NCBI RefSeq assembly: GCF_023016115.1
Contig: NZ_JALKBH010000004.1
Location: forward strand, 186,001 to 250,000
Source of the DNA: Alcanivorax sp. S6407
Lineage (GTDB): Bacteria; Pseudomonadota; Gammaproteobacteria; Pseudomonadales; Alcanivoracaceae
Direction: 5' to 3'
Length of the DNA stretch: 64,000 nucleotides
The position numbers and the translations under genes were made by a program. Shown piece by piece: positions 13,601-19,702 of the stretch (position 1 is the first letter of the stretch; every line of letters begins with the position of its first letter). The notes under the pieces are model-generated. The model saw only the letters and a program-made list of their open reading frames with translations. It did no database searches and was not told the origin of the DNA.

Positions 13601-15869
13601 GCGTGCCGGTGCCATCAATAACGGTGGCGGTGGCCAGCATGGTGGTCGGCACCAGTGCCGTCGGCAGGGCATCCTGTACCTGCACGTCGAACAACGGGGC
13701 ATTTACCGGCGTTTGCGGGACCGTGAAGGTGTATTCGAAAATTTCACCGATGGGCGCTTCGGTGAGGCCCGCCGGACCTTCCTTCAGCAAAGCACCCGGA
13801 GCAAAAATAGTGATATTGGTGGGATCACTGGCGGGCGAGCCCGGATCTGCCTGGTTGACCACCCCATTGACGTTGGGGTCGTCACTGGATGCGCTGACTG
13901 GATTGGCCAGATCGTCCTCGGCGGTCATTTGTGCCTGGTTACTGGCCACATCGCCATCGGCAAGGGTATCCAGCAGGTCGACCTCGAACTCGATAGCGAT
14001 GGACTGCTGGGCGGAACTCGGCGCCACATCAATGGCACCGGAAACGGTCAACAGGCCGGAGCCATCAAATGCACAGACCGTTGCACCGGCAGGACAGGTA
14101 GCCGGATCCACCGCGGCGGAACTGATATCAAAACGCGTCGCATCCAGCTGATCCGTGATGGAGACGTTATAGATTTCCTGGTCCAGGTTGAACAAGCGCA
14201 CCCGGTAACGCAGACGATCGCCCGGGATGGCAGCAAACGCGGGGGAGATACCACTGGTCACATTGCTGACCGTTTTCTCGAAGTAGTAACCGGTCAGCGC
14301 GGCAGTTACAAAGGCCAAATCCTGATTATCCGCTGTGTCCTCTGTACCGTCGGTGCGAGGACCGGTGTATTCCACCCGGCTGGTGTTGGTGCTGATATCG
14401 TTGGCCCAGAACGTGGCGGCAGCCACGTTGGTGAGTTCAACCCCGTTCGCAGGCACATTGCTGCCACCCGGCTGATCCAGCTGGCTGGTGTAGTCGATGC
14501 GCAAAATTTCGTTGGCATTAAGCCCACCGGCGGAATCCAGCAATTCGATTTCCAGCAAGCCGTCGTTGGGCCCATTGGTGGTGTAAGTCAGATCATAATC
14601 CGAGGGATCGAGCAGATTGCCCGCCATGGTGACCGTCAGCGCAGTGGTCGGATCAAAGTCACGCATTTCCAGCGGGATCTGGTCTTCCACCAGGATATTC
14701 CAGGCCGGTGCACCGCCCACGTTCTGGACGAAAATGCTGTACTCCGGCATGTCACTGAAGTTGACCGCTGTGGAGTCAGTCGTTTTTTCTACCTGCAGAT
14801 CCGGGCGGGAAATACTCAGCAGCTCGGCCACCCCGTTCTCACCGGGAAGCGGATCATAGAGGGTGCCGTCAATCAGTCGGGAAAACTCCCACTCGGCCAC
14901 ATTGATGAAGGACTTGCCGATATTGTTGAGCGGGTCATCCGTCAGCATCACATCAATGGCAATGTGAATCTGGTTATTTGCCGCCAGCGGCTCCGGATTG
15001 AGAATCTCGAAGGTGAGCACACCCGGGGTACTGGGGTTACCCACACTACTGGTCACAGTGAAATCTGTGCCCGGGGTCATGGTCGTCCCTGTGGGGCTCC
15101 CTGCCGGTCCCCAGGATGCCGTGATATCCAGCAATTCAAGGTCCACACCCAGGGTACCCGGGGTCATGTCATCGGTAATGACGATGTTGCCGAGCTCATT
15201 CAGGGAACCGTAACCGGGAATAATGGTGCCGCTGACCGGATCGAACAGTACCGGAATATCCAGGGTGTAACGGAAGGGCACCCCCACACTCACAGAGCTA
15301 ATCGGGTTGTCAGCCAGGTCGGTGGCGGACTTCTCGATCTTTTCCACCGGGATGATCAGATCCTGACAGCCGGGTTTCACCGAGCTGAAATCGGAGCCGT
15401 TTACCGCCCAGACAAAGGCAGAGCCTTCCACGTTGGCACAAGCAAAGTTACCGCCGTAACAGACGTTTTCGAAAATGATCAGGGTGCCGGGGGTATGGCT
15501 GGCAAAGTTGAGGGTGGAGTTCAGCGGATCATCACAGGTGAAGTTCTTGACCACACAGGAGCGGTCGATGGAGAGCTGGTCACCTGGCGAGAAAGTTCGA
15601 CCATCCGTGGCAACAGCACCGGGACCATCAAGCTCGCAGCTGAACACATCCAGCGGATCACTGGCCGGTACCGCGAAGTCAGAAACACTAAAAGACGCTG
15701 CCAGGGCACCGCTGGACAGGGCCAGCAGAAACAGGGCAAACAGCGCCTGCAGCAGAACAGGACGGGACCAACCGCGACCAGACGCTACTGAAACCTCGCC
15801 AGAGGCTTTCACTGAACCATTTGCAAATAATTGCCTGAGACCAATGGTCAAAAGCTGATTTGGCGACAT
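1695..15869 (-). CDS. Giant DUF11-repeat surface/periplasmic protein, about 4724 aa
   Basis: A single uninterrupted frame. The ATG at 15869 is preceded by AAGGA seven bases upstream; an in-frame TTG at 15914 has no such site. A long basic N-region leads into a hydrophobic stretch ending SSGALA, an extended signal peptide. I count about 26 DUF11 (TIGR01451-type) beta-sandwich modules, recognisable by 'xxKT...GD.xxYTV' starts and 'DTLPxG' motifs. Two 8-module blocks of about 1240 residues are near-duplicates in tandem. Near the C-terminus are SdrD-B/Cna-B-like domains (SGYLWNDVDFDN; GKVYDDANMNGYQDDGEAGL). The last 100 or so residues resemble a degenerate OmpA domain (NPVFEKDS...; LKAMKKRIARQW). 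No sortase or autotransporter signal is seen. Probable role: a long extracytoplasmic fibre or adhesin anchored with the adjacent OmpA protein. How it is exported, if it is, is unknown. Confidence 0.9.
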   Translation of the reverse strand: MSPNQLLTIGLRQLFANGSVKASGEVSVASGRGWSRPVLLQALFALFLLALSSGALAASFSVSDFAVPASDPLDVFSCELDGPGAVATDGRTFSPGDQLSIDRSCVVKNFTCDDPLNSTLNFASHTPGTLIIFENVCYGGNFACANVEGSAFVWAVNGSDFSSVKPGCQDLIIPVEKIEKSATDLADNPISSVSVGVPFRYTLDIPVLFDPVSGTIIPGYGSLNELGNIVITDDMTPGTLGVDLELLDITASWGPAGSPTGTTMTPGTDFTVTSSVGNPSTPGVLTFEILNPEPLAANNQIHIAIDVMLTDDPLNNIGKSFINVAEWEFSRLIDGTLYDPLPGENGVAELLSISRPDLQVEKTTDSTAVNFSDMPEYSIFVQNVGGAPAWNILVEDQIPLEMRDFDPTTALTVTMAGNLLDPSDYDLTYTTNGPNDGLLEIELLDSAGGLNANEILRIDYTSQLDQPGGSNVPANGVELTNVAAATFWANDISTNTSRVEYTGPRTDGTEDTADNQDLAFVTAALTGYYFEKTVSNVTSGISPAFAAIPGDRLRYRVRLFNLDQEIYNVSITDQLDATRFDISSAAVDPATCPAGATVCAFDGSGLLTVSGAIDVAPSSAQQSIAIEFEVDLLDTLADGDVASNQAQMTAEDDLANPVSASSDDPNVNGVVNQADPGSPASDPTNITIFAPGALLKEGPAGLTEAPIGEIFEYTFTVPQTPVNAPLFDVQVQDALPTALVPTTMLATATVIDGTGTPTGTTYTLTVTDTGSGYMLSENVTGLDLGANERAQITLEVQLANILANQDGVSFSNTATYSYARINGAPQSDPAGTESTTAPITIVEPAVTATKSAINLDGNTPAQGGDTLQYTVTLSSNGSSTAFDTSIFDTLPAGVNYVPGSAEILLNAATTQVDPDVTAGVLTWGALNGDDSLDIPVGEDLVLTYEVVINSAVTGDLINQVDVQWQSQDGAVDGERNGADAPDAAGLNNYFTSATSTVAYADNTAFAKAVQSDTWNDGGTLSTDLDGIVRVGDQLTYALTLSLREGLTEAVTIADTLPAGLEVVSTNYINAANITFTPTSEPLAGDRGAISWLLGDITNTPDADDTNDTLVIEVVAQVLANDPDTLAQLDTQIINNSAELNYTGAAAPLPTGAIPATVNQPVMSEITKVDTLGGRTGSGTNADPYQVDLAADTMQFQLETCNNGDAPAYNLTISDSLATQFDENDLAAAPTVQLGAATLTAGTDFTYTAPAVRGGAFNIVLADARPVDPDVCVTVSYNVGFYTDVTTTTPWSNSATLDNYWSLPTSSGQQYAGTTPAEVWMVNASNPQVPVKVITGQADGEVVIGEQVTYTITIPADNIVRNNVVVTDTLADALVYDPALVTVTVGGVGAAFTDNTAGQAVSLAITNPVPAGQDVVVSLSAVVANTVNTNAGVTFDNTATYTYDGLATPLTSLPAGSLLIVEPLVALTKTGDLASVTAGDVITYTVSLTAAADPNNSDAFDLVLTDTLPAGLEYVAASATVGGVATEPNVTGDPQLLTWPAMDMVEGASVDVVYQVLVRDTVAAGDTLTNNAEAAWTSITGADANERDGSDTDTGGVNDYYATDSATATVPDGTLLSKARTGDTFNTATDDLRVGDRVQFELRIALQEGTTNGLVLTDTLPTGLAFESMVSADFFGTVESPVVTPAAIPSQSGQTLTWTLGNQTNPADGNAANDFLVLVYEARVENLDTLSQTPTTQPLTNAATLDYTVASGPAPQQTANANVQVLQPDLAITKTASAAGGDTIVVAGEVVTYTVAITNNGDAPAYDTVLQDTLPDGMRLAGITTASIDVDGNARPTLAPTYNVVTGLAEWDFGSEAVGVYDIPVGSTLTVAYTVAVDPSVPPSQTLTNSALVTDYYSFDDSDVPANGAPADREDYGPTNTDMATLTTPGPLSLQKEALATQATIGEEFTYRITVPETPTDTALFDVRILDNLAASGVDLTFVSATVVSGGAWTLTNTGTPTNLIIEDTGSGIDIAANSQAVIDITVSVDNTTNNQAGDTAVNTASYTFNSINDNDLTQVAAPGGANDTAAPVTLVEPLLTITKTAANVTAGKAATDPAAGGDTIEYTVTIPNGGNATAFDTTVTDTLPTGMALVANSATALINGADPGFTATPTSTAVAGGTELVWGEDNGGDGSLDIPAGQSLVMTYQAIVTDASIPSLQNSVLADWTSLDTGIAGERTGDGCPTITQPNDYCTAPATATVVTEDNNALAKIVFADSWDDAPLSTANDGILRVGDTVTYELELLLREGATNAVVVSDTLPDGLTFDSVVSINGNTSAPFAAVAPFSHADIPAPTVAGQTVTWNIGDIVNAVNGDSTDNTFVIRYNAVADVNNPATATPSTVLTNDASFFYDGTTTITDSADVEVRQPVIVSVTKTDDLGNSYPSSTSPLTVDIINDTMQFSLEACNDGGSTAPAYSLQLVDTLAPELDETSITTPVVTINGAAQTAGAGYTYTAPAGSGGDMVFDLVTPVNPGQCALVEYSIGFVDTTPANSLWNNSVTAASYWSLPAANGEQYAAVGPAEFWMTNASTDLVPVKTLVSPLSEATIGEQVVYTITVPAANAARPGVIVTDTLSDALVYEAAATTVTVGGNTVVPTDNSAGQNISLTIGDVPAGQEVVVTLTTHVANTANTNAGDVFDNSASYDYTGNAAGLLTSLPSASLTIVEPLLTLTKAADVATAVAGDEITYTVSLTATSGANNSDAFDLVVTDSLPAGLEYVTGSATVLGNPLEPAVTTPVNPDEQVLTWNVASMTEGATGQVVYRVLVRDTVAAGDELINNAQATWTSLAGVDANERDGSDGVGGINDYVTTDTTTVTVPDNTTLAKARVTDTFDPAVDDLRVGDRVQYALTIGLQEGTTNDLVLEDVLPTGLVYEDMVSADFFGTPGTATPTVAGQTLTWNLGNVTNPADGDPANDFLVLTYEARVANLDTLSQTPTTQTLTNTAGLDYTVAGAPVSTADASASSNVLQPLLGITKAVDVTSGVAAGDTLTYTVAITNTGDAPAYDTVLTDTIPDGLRDASVTTSSITLVNAGTTLTNLAPVFDPGTGLATWDFDSGVADAYTIPAGETLQVVYTVQADADLGASLTLENSALVSVYYSFDDEAVPAGGVDTEREDYGPVGPAVATTISLGSGALQKNITQPTAAIGEQFTYEILVPATPVNIALSNVHVLDDLTASAAVLEFVSAQYSLDAGGSWLPMSNVGTATAVDLVDQTSGLGVDVPASGQMLVEITVQLADDATNVAGLTFNNTATYNYDGFTGDPATLADVSEDMTIVAPTLVMTKDGPASLEDGVLGTFTLSVQNTDLSATAWDITLTDHLPNLASGGMCDVAPVITDVSVFESDGTTLVNTLAVGTDYTVNFAPGAGAPDPCVFTLVGESANAAVGPEQILVVTYTAELDAGTPANVDLTNFAGATEWFSADDTAPVRATFTHTLQDVIEDVADPQDYHTLTTVPPTMVFEKTVAVQVDADGDGQPSPGDTLRYTIDVTNPSNVLLQDFSVVDDLGALNAEAYFVPGSLVVVDAAGGVDNSDANGGTNAQGLLDISGLNLDAQGTAGESIQLIFDVTLVDAIDSGTVVLNQGQLNFAGSTLQLSDDPAIGGTEDPTPITILSAPQMQVQKVSADITGDATVLSPGDTLRYTLTVVNIGNEDAINTFLRDAIPQFTTYVPDSTTLNGVAVADPAVGISALESGMLINAPGNTTPGAMDADALAGADATATIVFDVVIDSDALPGTRIVNQGFVAADGAGGTPILEQPSDDPATAVEDDPTVDIVGALPLLDVQKTVAIAAGGDVNGNGAPDPGDTLEYTFTVTNTADIPASNVMLMDQIPAGTTYVAASTTLNGAAQADISGASPLVTGMQINSAGEAAGVMAINSSATVTLQVTIDAATAPGTVIVNQGTLSSDQLPDELSDQDGIDSNGDQPTEITVGEAQQVSITKSVIVVGGGAALPGSELEYTVQVTNEGLVPATQVLITDDVSLLGPDVSYVLDSARLNGGVAGVNVAADVITADYGTAYGDLAPGDSAVLRFRVLLSDTIASGTTITNTGVVTWDNANQTANSSVTTQVGAIPGTATLSGYLWNDVDFDNIFDATETPLVDWEVQAWQNNVQLRTALSGNDGSYSIVGLPETQPGDTYELRFVAPGATATTAPLGYTDSDPAFTDGLQVITDITAAADSLVANLNLPIDPNGVVYNSITREAIAGAMLTMVDSSGSALVDSCFDSTVQQGQVTLASGFYKFDLNFNGANCPSGGDYRIVVTPPAGAFTPGESTVIPPLTGEQTAAYDAVVCAADAIGTTAECEAQVSAAAPGTTVAASSPLTGYYLNLMFAGATADDRQIFNNHIPLDPELGGAVSITKTASVLNVSRGEFVPYVIRINNSFGSDLSDLAIVDSFPAGFKYVKDSARLNDQPVEPDVDGRNLVWNGLNLTASGQHTLKLLFIVGAGVGEGEYVNRAQVFQARTARISLANADAVSGEAQATVRVVPDPDFDCTDVIGKVYDDANMNGYQDDGEAGLPNVRAVTARGLIVTSDQYGRFHITCAVVPNELRGSNFILKVDDRSLPSGYRLTTPNPLVRRATRGKMIKFNFGAALHRVVRLDIANPVFEKDSTEMRLQWTTRMPLLMEQLVEKQSILRIAYMAETEDEGLVDDRLKAMKKRIARQWAELGNPYELVIETEVFWRTGAPLKGGSK
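6312..13800 (-). repeat. Tandem 3.7-kb super-repeat (8 DUF11 modules per unit)
   Basis: Within the giant gene the module order A-B-C-D-E-F-G-H occurs twice. Landmarks for A are 'KEGPAGLTEAPIGE' near 13780, 'KEALATQATIGE' near 10060 and 'KNITQPTAAIGE' near 6340. The matching 'TTCACC/CTCACC' positions lie at 13743, 10032 and 6312, giving unit lengths of 3711 and 3720 bp. Specific inserts recur at the same place in both units, such as the NDTMQF..ACN module with WSLP..GEQYA. A third unit begins at 6312 and then diverges. Confidence 0.85.
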
Positions 15870-16132
15870 TTCCCCATCCTTCAGCGTACGTCTCAGCAAA
15901 AGCTCTTTCTTCAACGCGACGCCCTGCTTAAAACTTTAGTGTTATTTTCGACTGGCAAAAAAAGCCATCTGGACCGAGAAGTCTAAGAAAATACTAGTAA
16001 AAATACCGTGATACGACGCGCACTTTTTCAGGGGAAACAACCGTTTAGCCGGCTTTTCTCTAAAAAATGATAAGAAGTCTTTTGCATGGGACAGGCGGCA
16101 ACCCGCAATAGAAATCAAGGAGTTGCAGGCAT
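15870..16132. other. AT-rich leader upstream of the giant DUF11 gene
   Basis: No gene is visible in this gap. It is noticeably AT-rich compared with the surroundings, as expected for a promoter/leader of the giant gene on the minus strand. It contains TTTTTACTAGTATTTTC and a TTGCCA-like hexamer, but no pair with good sigma-70 spacing stood out. Since a terminator lies just upstream, the giant gene should have its own promoter here. Confidence 0.4.
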
Positions 16133-16166
16133 AAAAAAGCCGGATCAGACGAATGCCTGATCCGGC
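16133..16166 (-). terminator. Rho-independent terminator after the TonB-like gene
   Basis: On the minus strand GCCGGATCAG and CTGATCCGGC form a perfect 10-bp stem with an 8-base loop (arms 16157-16166 and 16139-16148), followed by six Ts. It lies about 20 bases past the stop of the AgmX-like gene and separates the machine genes from the giant DUF11 gene. Confidence 0.9.
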
Positions 16167-16187
16167 CCAGAGGGGGCGGACTCCCGA

Positions 16188-17594
16188 TTAGCCCGCGGGC
16201 AGGAAGTCGATGGGGTACAGGATCTTGGTCTGCGGCACACCTTCCTTCGCGCCGAAGTTGAACATCTGCACCCGCATGACGATCTTCTGTCCCAGGGTCG
16301 GCGAGTCCAGATCCGAAGACTTCACCCGGCAGGCGGACACCGAACCATCCGGCTCGATCACCAGTTCCAGCACCATCTTGCCGCGCAGACTGGGATTGTT
16401 ACGCAGCTCGCGGTTGTAGATCCGGTAGAGCGCCGACTTGTAGCGGTCGAAGACAATCTGGATCTCTTCGTCGGTACGGGACGGCCCCGCGCCCTTGGTG
16501 AGCGGACGGGCACTTTCCTTCACGCTGGCCGCCACGGCGCTCTGCACCTGGCCAGTGGACAGCCCGCTGCCACTGATGGCGTTACCGCCACCACTGCCAA
16601 CACCACCACGACTCACCGCGCTGGACGCAGCCACACCACCACTGCCACCGGCAGACGCCGTGATCAACGCCCGGGAACCCGCAGCGCCATTCGCCGCAGC
16701 AGCACCGGTCGCCTTGCTGCCCGAGATCTTCGCTTCCGCCCCCAGGTTGGAGGTCATGGAGTCATCCATCAGGTCAGCAAACATGTCGCTGTGGGCCAAC
16801 ACACCCTTGGTCTGGGCAGTCTTGCGCGCCTTCTTGACCTCTTCCGGCTTCGGCTCTTCCTTCTTCGCCACCTTGGGCTCGTCAGGCTTCGGCGCCTCGT
16901 CCTGCTTCTTCTGCTCAGGCTTCTTCACTGGCTTGGGCTTGGCCTTTTCTTTCACCAGCTTGGCCAGACGCTCGGGGATCTCGATTTCCCTGTCCGGATC
17001 CGGCGGCGGCAGCTCCCAAATGGCTGGAATGCCGCCAATCAGGAACATCAGCACCAGGGAAAACAGCAGCGCCTTGCGCTGACGCTTTTCGTCCTCTTCT
17101 GTCTTCGACCAGGGAAGCAGCCCCGCCACAAAGACCTTGTCATCGTTCTGATCACGCTCGATGACGAAATCGTATTTGGAGTTTTCGAGCTCTTCCGTCA
17201 CTTCCGCCAGATGGAAGTTGAGCTCATTAAGATTGCCCTGGTGCCAATCCAGCTTTTCATGCAGCGAGCCCTGTGCTTCATCAAGCACCTTGAGCTCACT
17301 ATTGAACTGTTCGGCCACCTCGCGGGTACGGGCAATCTTCTGCTCGTGCTCCGCTTCGGACACCCCCTCACCCCAGAAAAGTGATGCAGCCCCCATTTCA
17401 TGCAGCTGATCCAGTGATTCACAGATCACTCCCAGCAGCTGAAACTTCTGGCGCTGCGGCGCCTTTTCCGTCAGTTCGGTTTCAACTTTTCGCAGCTCTT
17501 CCTGAAGGTCAGCCAGCGCCTGTTGCTCGCTTTCTACCTGCCCTATCAGGTCCTGCTGTCGTCGTGCTAATGATGTATTCACAGGATCTGCCAA
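16188..17594 (-). CDS. AgmX/PglI-type TonB-like energy transducer, one TM
   Basis: 468 residues. The cytoplasmic N-terminus (1-170) is rich in heptad-like Glu/Leu/Gln and probably coiled coil. One membrane helix lies at about 175-193. A Pro/Lys/Glu-rich periplasmic spacer follows (about 205-270), then a Gly/Ala/Ser-rich linker. The C-terminal 90 residues match the AgmX/PglI C-terminal family (IQIVFDRYKSALYRIYNREL, GKMVLELVIEPDGSV, ends YPIDFLP), a TonB-like fold. It is the last gene of the ExbB-ExbD-ExbD run and probably transmits proton-motive force to outer-membrane parts. Unlike Myxococcus GltJ or GltG I see no zinc-finger, GYF or FHA domain at the N-terminus. The TTG start at 17594 has no good ribosome site; GTG at 17582 is an alternative. 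Confidence 0.85.
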   Translation of the reverse strand: MADPVNTSLARRQQDLIGQVESEQQALADLQEELRKVETELTEKAPQRQKFQLLGVICESLDQLHEMGAASLFWGEGVSEAEHEQKIARTREVAEQFNSELKVLDEAQGSLHEKLDWHQGNLNELNFHLAEVTEELENSKYDFVIERDQNDDKVFVAGLLPWSKTEEDEKRQRKALLFSLVLMFLIGGIPAIWELPPPDPDREIEIPERLAKLVKEKAKPKPVKKPEQKKQDEAPKPDEPKVAKKEEPKPEEVKKARKTAQTKGVLAHSDMFADLMDDSMTSNLGAEAKISGSKATGAAAANGAAGSRALITASAGGSGGVAASSAVSRGGVGSGGGNAISGSGLSTGQVQSAVAASVKESARPLTKGAGPSRTDEEIQIVFDRYKSALYRIYNRELRNNPSLRGKMVLELVIEPDGSVSACRVKSSDLDSPTLGQKIVMRVQMFNFGAKEGVPQTKILYPIDFLPAG

Positions 17595-17605
17595 TCTGGA
17601 AATTA

Positions 17606-18088
17606 TTATTTCTGATTAACCGCAAGCGAAATCTTGGTGTACCCCGCAGCCGTACATGACGCCATCACACGTTTCATGATGCTGTAGTGCACCTTGCGAT
17701 CAGCCATGATCGTCACCTCGGTACTCTTGTCTTCTTCTTCCTCTGCACCCAGGCCGATTGAACTTTCGCGGATCTCCACCATGCGCTCACGAATCGGATC
17801 AATAATGCCTTTGCTTTCCAGCACATCGGCCATGGAAATCACAGGCTCCCCCTTCACGATCACCTGATTGGCATCCACTGTGACCACCAGGGTTTCCCGC
17901 GGCTTGGTCTCGACAATGGAATCAGGCAACTTCACATCCTTGGGCGGCTCCAGTGGTGTGTCCGACTGGTTGACCAGCAGATAGAGCAGCAGGATGGTGA
18001 AGATATCCATCAGGGAGGTCAGGTTCAGACCAGAGCCCGATTTGTTACCCACTCGCGCCAACCGGCGCATACGACGCTGGTTTCTCAT
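17606..18088 (-). CDS. ExbD/TolR-type proton channel subunit (Asp present)
   Basis: 160 residues with a basic N-terminus, a single membrane helix (about 24-42) and a periplasmic ExbD/TolR domain. The helix begins LNLTSLMDIFTILLLYLL and keeps the family's essential membrane aspartate (D28). The C-terminal part (VTIMADRKVHYSIMKRVMASCTAAG) is the usual TolR/ExbD beta-alpha segment. Its ATG overlaps the stop of the preceding ExbD paralog by four bases (ATGA), so the two are coupled. It probably forms a stator or channel with the ExbB-like protein. Confidence 0.9.
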   Translation of the reverse strand: MRNQRRMRRLARVGNKSGSGLNLTSLMDIFTILLLYLLVNQSDTPLEPPKDVKLPDSIVETKPRETLVVTVDANQVIVKGEPVISMADVLESKGIIDPIRERMVEIRESSIGLGAEEEEDKSTEVTIMADRKVHYSIMKRVMASCTAAGYTKISLAVNQK

Positions 18089-18576
18089 GGCGCATCCCCT
18101 ATGGAAATATCCGGGAACAACACTTCCGCTTCAGGTGGAGGAGCATCGTCGCTCTCTTTCTTCGGCTTGTAGATTTTCACCGTATCCATCACCGCGATCA
18201 TGTCGTTATATTCGATCTCCGGCTCAAGAAGCACGGTCACGTCTTCCTTCTCCGGATTCTTTTCCTTCAAGCGACGCAGCTCGTCGGTCAGCGCAGCCAG
18301 ATCATATTCGCCTTCCTTGCTGGGAAAGCGATCAGTGATCGAACGGCCATTACTGATTTCCAGAGCGTCCTTGCGCACCATCACTTCGATGGTGACCTTG
18401 GGTTTGTCAGCAACCGCGCCACCCGAGCCGGACGGCAGATTCAGTTCCTGGATGGACACCTGGGAAAACACCGCGGTAGCCAGCAGGAAGGGAATCAAGA
18501 CAACCATCAGGTTCATGAACGAGGTAACGTCCAGTTCTGCTTCCGGCGGCTGCTTTTTATGTGTCTTGCGTGCCAT
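18085..18576 (-). CDS. ExbD/TolR-type subunit with Asn in place of the channel Asp
   Basis: 163 residues: short N-terminus, one membrane helix (about 20-40) and a periplasmic domain. The helix reads LDVTSFMNLMVVLIPFLL. Aligned with the ExbD pattern NVTPFIDVMLVLLIIF, the proton-binding aspartate position is Asn22 (codon AAC at 18513-18511). An Asp sits six residues earlier, at the membrane boundary. The protein ends with an acidic/proline stretch. It lies between the ExbB-like gene (10-base gap) and the second ExbD (4-base overlap), like AglQ/AglS-type paralogs. The Asn suggests a structural rather than proton-conducting role, which is inference. Confidence 0.88.
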   Translation of the reverse strand: MARKTHKKQPPEAELDVTSFMNLMVVLIPFLLATAVFSQVSIQELNLPSGSGGAVADKPKVTIEVMVRKDALEISNGRSITDRFPSKEGEYDLAALTDELRRLKEKNPEKEDVTVLLEPEIEYNDMIAVMDTVKIYKPKKESDDAPPPEAEVLFPDISIGDAP

Positions 18577-18586
18577 GACTTACCAC

Positions 18587-19309
18587 TCAGCTGGAGGCTT
18601 CGGCGGAGCTATCGCCCTCGTCTTCTTCCGTTTTTTCTTCTTGCTTGTCTGCTTCATTGGAAGCCGGCGTCGCCTGGTAACCACGACGGGACAGGGTGCT
18701 GATCAGCTTGAGGGTTTTCACGGAGATCATTTCCAGGCTGCCAACAATGGCGGCAGTCTTGGAGTTCACCATGTTGAAGCACACCAGCAGCGGAATCGCG
18801 GCAATCAGACCGAATGCCGTGGTGTTCATGGCCATCGCAATGGAGTTGGACAGCAGCGCCGACTTTTCCGCCGGGTTGGCGTTTGCCACCGCCTCGAACG
18901 CGGAAATCAGACCGATAATGGTACCCAGCAGACCCAGCAGGGTGGCCACGTTGGCGAACATGGAGATGTACACCGTACGTGCTTCCAGCTGCGGGGTGAT
19001 CTCCATCATCGCTTCTTCCATGGCGATTTCGATATCGTCACGGCGACGCACAGTACCCTGCACTTCCAGACCCATGGTCAGCAGCTGACCTACGGCTGAG
19101 TTGCTGGCCTCGACCATCTGCCGAGCCTTGTCGAACTCACCTTTCTTGAGCAGCGGGTAGATGTCTTCCCAGGTACGCTTGTTGGCGCGCTCGAGAAGCT
19201 TGAGCTTGATGAAACGCTCAACGGCGAAAGCACCACCAATGATCCCCACAATCAGGATCGGGTACATCCAGAAACCGCCATCCTGGAAAAATTTAATTGC
19301 AACGTTCAT
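18587..19309 (-). CDS. MotA/TolQ/ExbB-family proton channel (AglR-like)
   Basis: 240 residues. The first membrane helix is at about 13-31, a cytoplasmic loop follows, and two further helices lie near 118-140 (NVATLLGLLGTIIGLISAF) and 155-178 (MNTTAFGLIAAIPLLVCF), the classic MotA_ExbB pattern. The C-terminal 25 residues are a Glu/Lys-rich tail. The ATG has GAGGAAGAG seven bases upstream. With the two ExbD-like proteins it should form the inner-membrane proton channel that powers the cluster's envelope machinery. Confidence 0.93.
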   Translation of the reverse strand: MNVAIKFFQDGGFWMYPILIVGIIGGAFAVERFIKLKLLERANKRTWEDIYPLLKKGEFDKARQMVEASNSAVGQLLTMGLEVQGTVRRRDDIEIAMEEAMMEITPQLEARTVYISMFANVATLLGLLGTIIGLISAFEAVANANPAEKSALLSNSIAMAMNTTAFGLIAAIPLLVCFNMVNSKTAAIVGSLEMISVKTLKLISTLSRRGYQATPASNEADKQEEKTEEDEGDSSAEASS

Positions 19310-19404
19310 GACACACTCTTCCTCAGACCTTGATGGTTGATTGTTTTGCGAATTTCCTGAAAGCCCTGAATCTCTTCTGCCTGCGACACCATCGCCAACA
19401 GAAA

Positions 19405-19689
19405 TTATTCAGCGCTCCCCTCCGTACTTACCTGATAGAACTCCAGTTCACGCATGAACACCGGCTTGTCCACCGGCACCATGTCCTCGTTGAGCAAACT
19501 GGAGGTCAGATCTGTTTCCACCCCGATTTCCGAGGTTTTCCAGGGCACGATATAAAGGGATTTGGGTGCATCGTTATTCCCCATTACCGACATCCCGGAA
19601 ATTTCCTTGGTTTCCTGCCCGCCTTCTTCAGCCTGAACCCAGGCAGGCAAGGCGCTTAGCAGCATGAAAAGATAAGCAAGCTTTCTCAT
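19405..19689 (-). CDS. Small secreted protein of the envelope-machine operon
   Basis: 94 residues with a clear signal peptide (MRKLAYLFMLLSALPAWVQA, cleavage after residue 20) and a mature part of about 74 residues with no recognised domain. The ribosome site is excellent (AAGGAGGAGATC before ATG). It lies 13 bases after the short TPR lipoprotein and about 95 bases before the ExbB gene. Position and signal suggest a periplasmic component of the same machine. I know no family for it. Confidence 0.75.
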   Translation of the reverse strand: MRKLAYLFMLLSALPAWVQAEEGGQETKEISGMSVMGNNDAPKSLYIVPWKTSEIGVETDLTSSLLNEDMVPVDKPVFMRELEFYQVSTEGSAE

Positions 19690-19702
19690 GATCTCCTCCT
19701 TA

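Noticed and set aside
1878-15791. Very long plus-strand open frames opposite the giant gene, up to 1137 codons
   Set aside because: They are antisense to a clearly coding frame with repeated DUF11 domains; their sequences (Gly/His/Arg/Gln-rich) are low complexity and mirror the repeat codon pattern.
15870-15914. TTG at 15914 as start of the giant protein
   Set aside because: No ribosome site, while the in-frame ATG at 15869 has AAGGA at ideal distance.
16188-19309. Ordinary TonB-ExbB-ExbD iron uptake system
   Set aside because: Two ExbDs, an AgmX/PglI-type tail, a coiled-coil N-terminus on the transducer and TPR lipoproteins do not fit; no TonB-dependent receptor is nearby.
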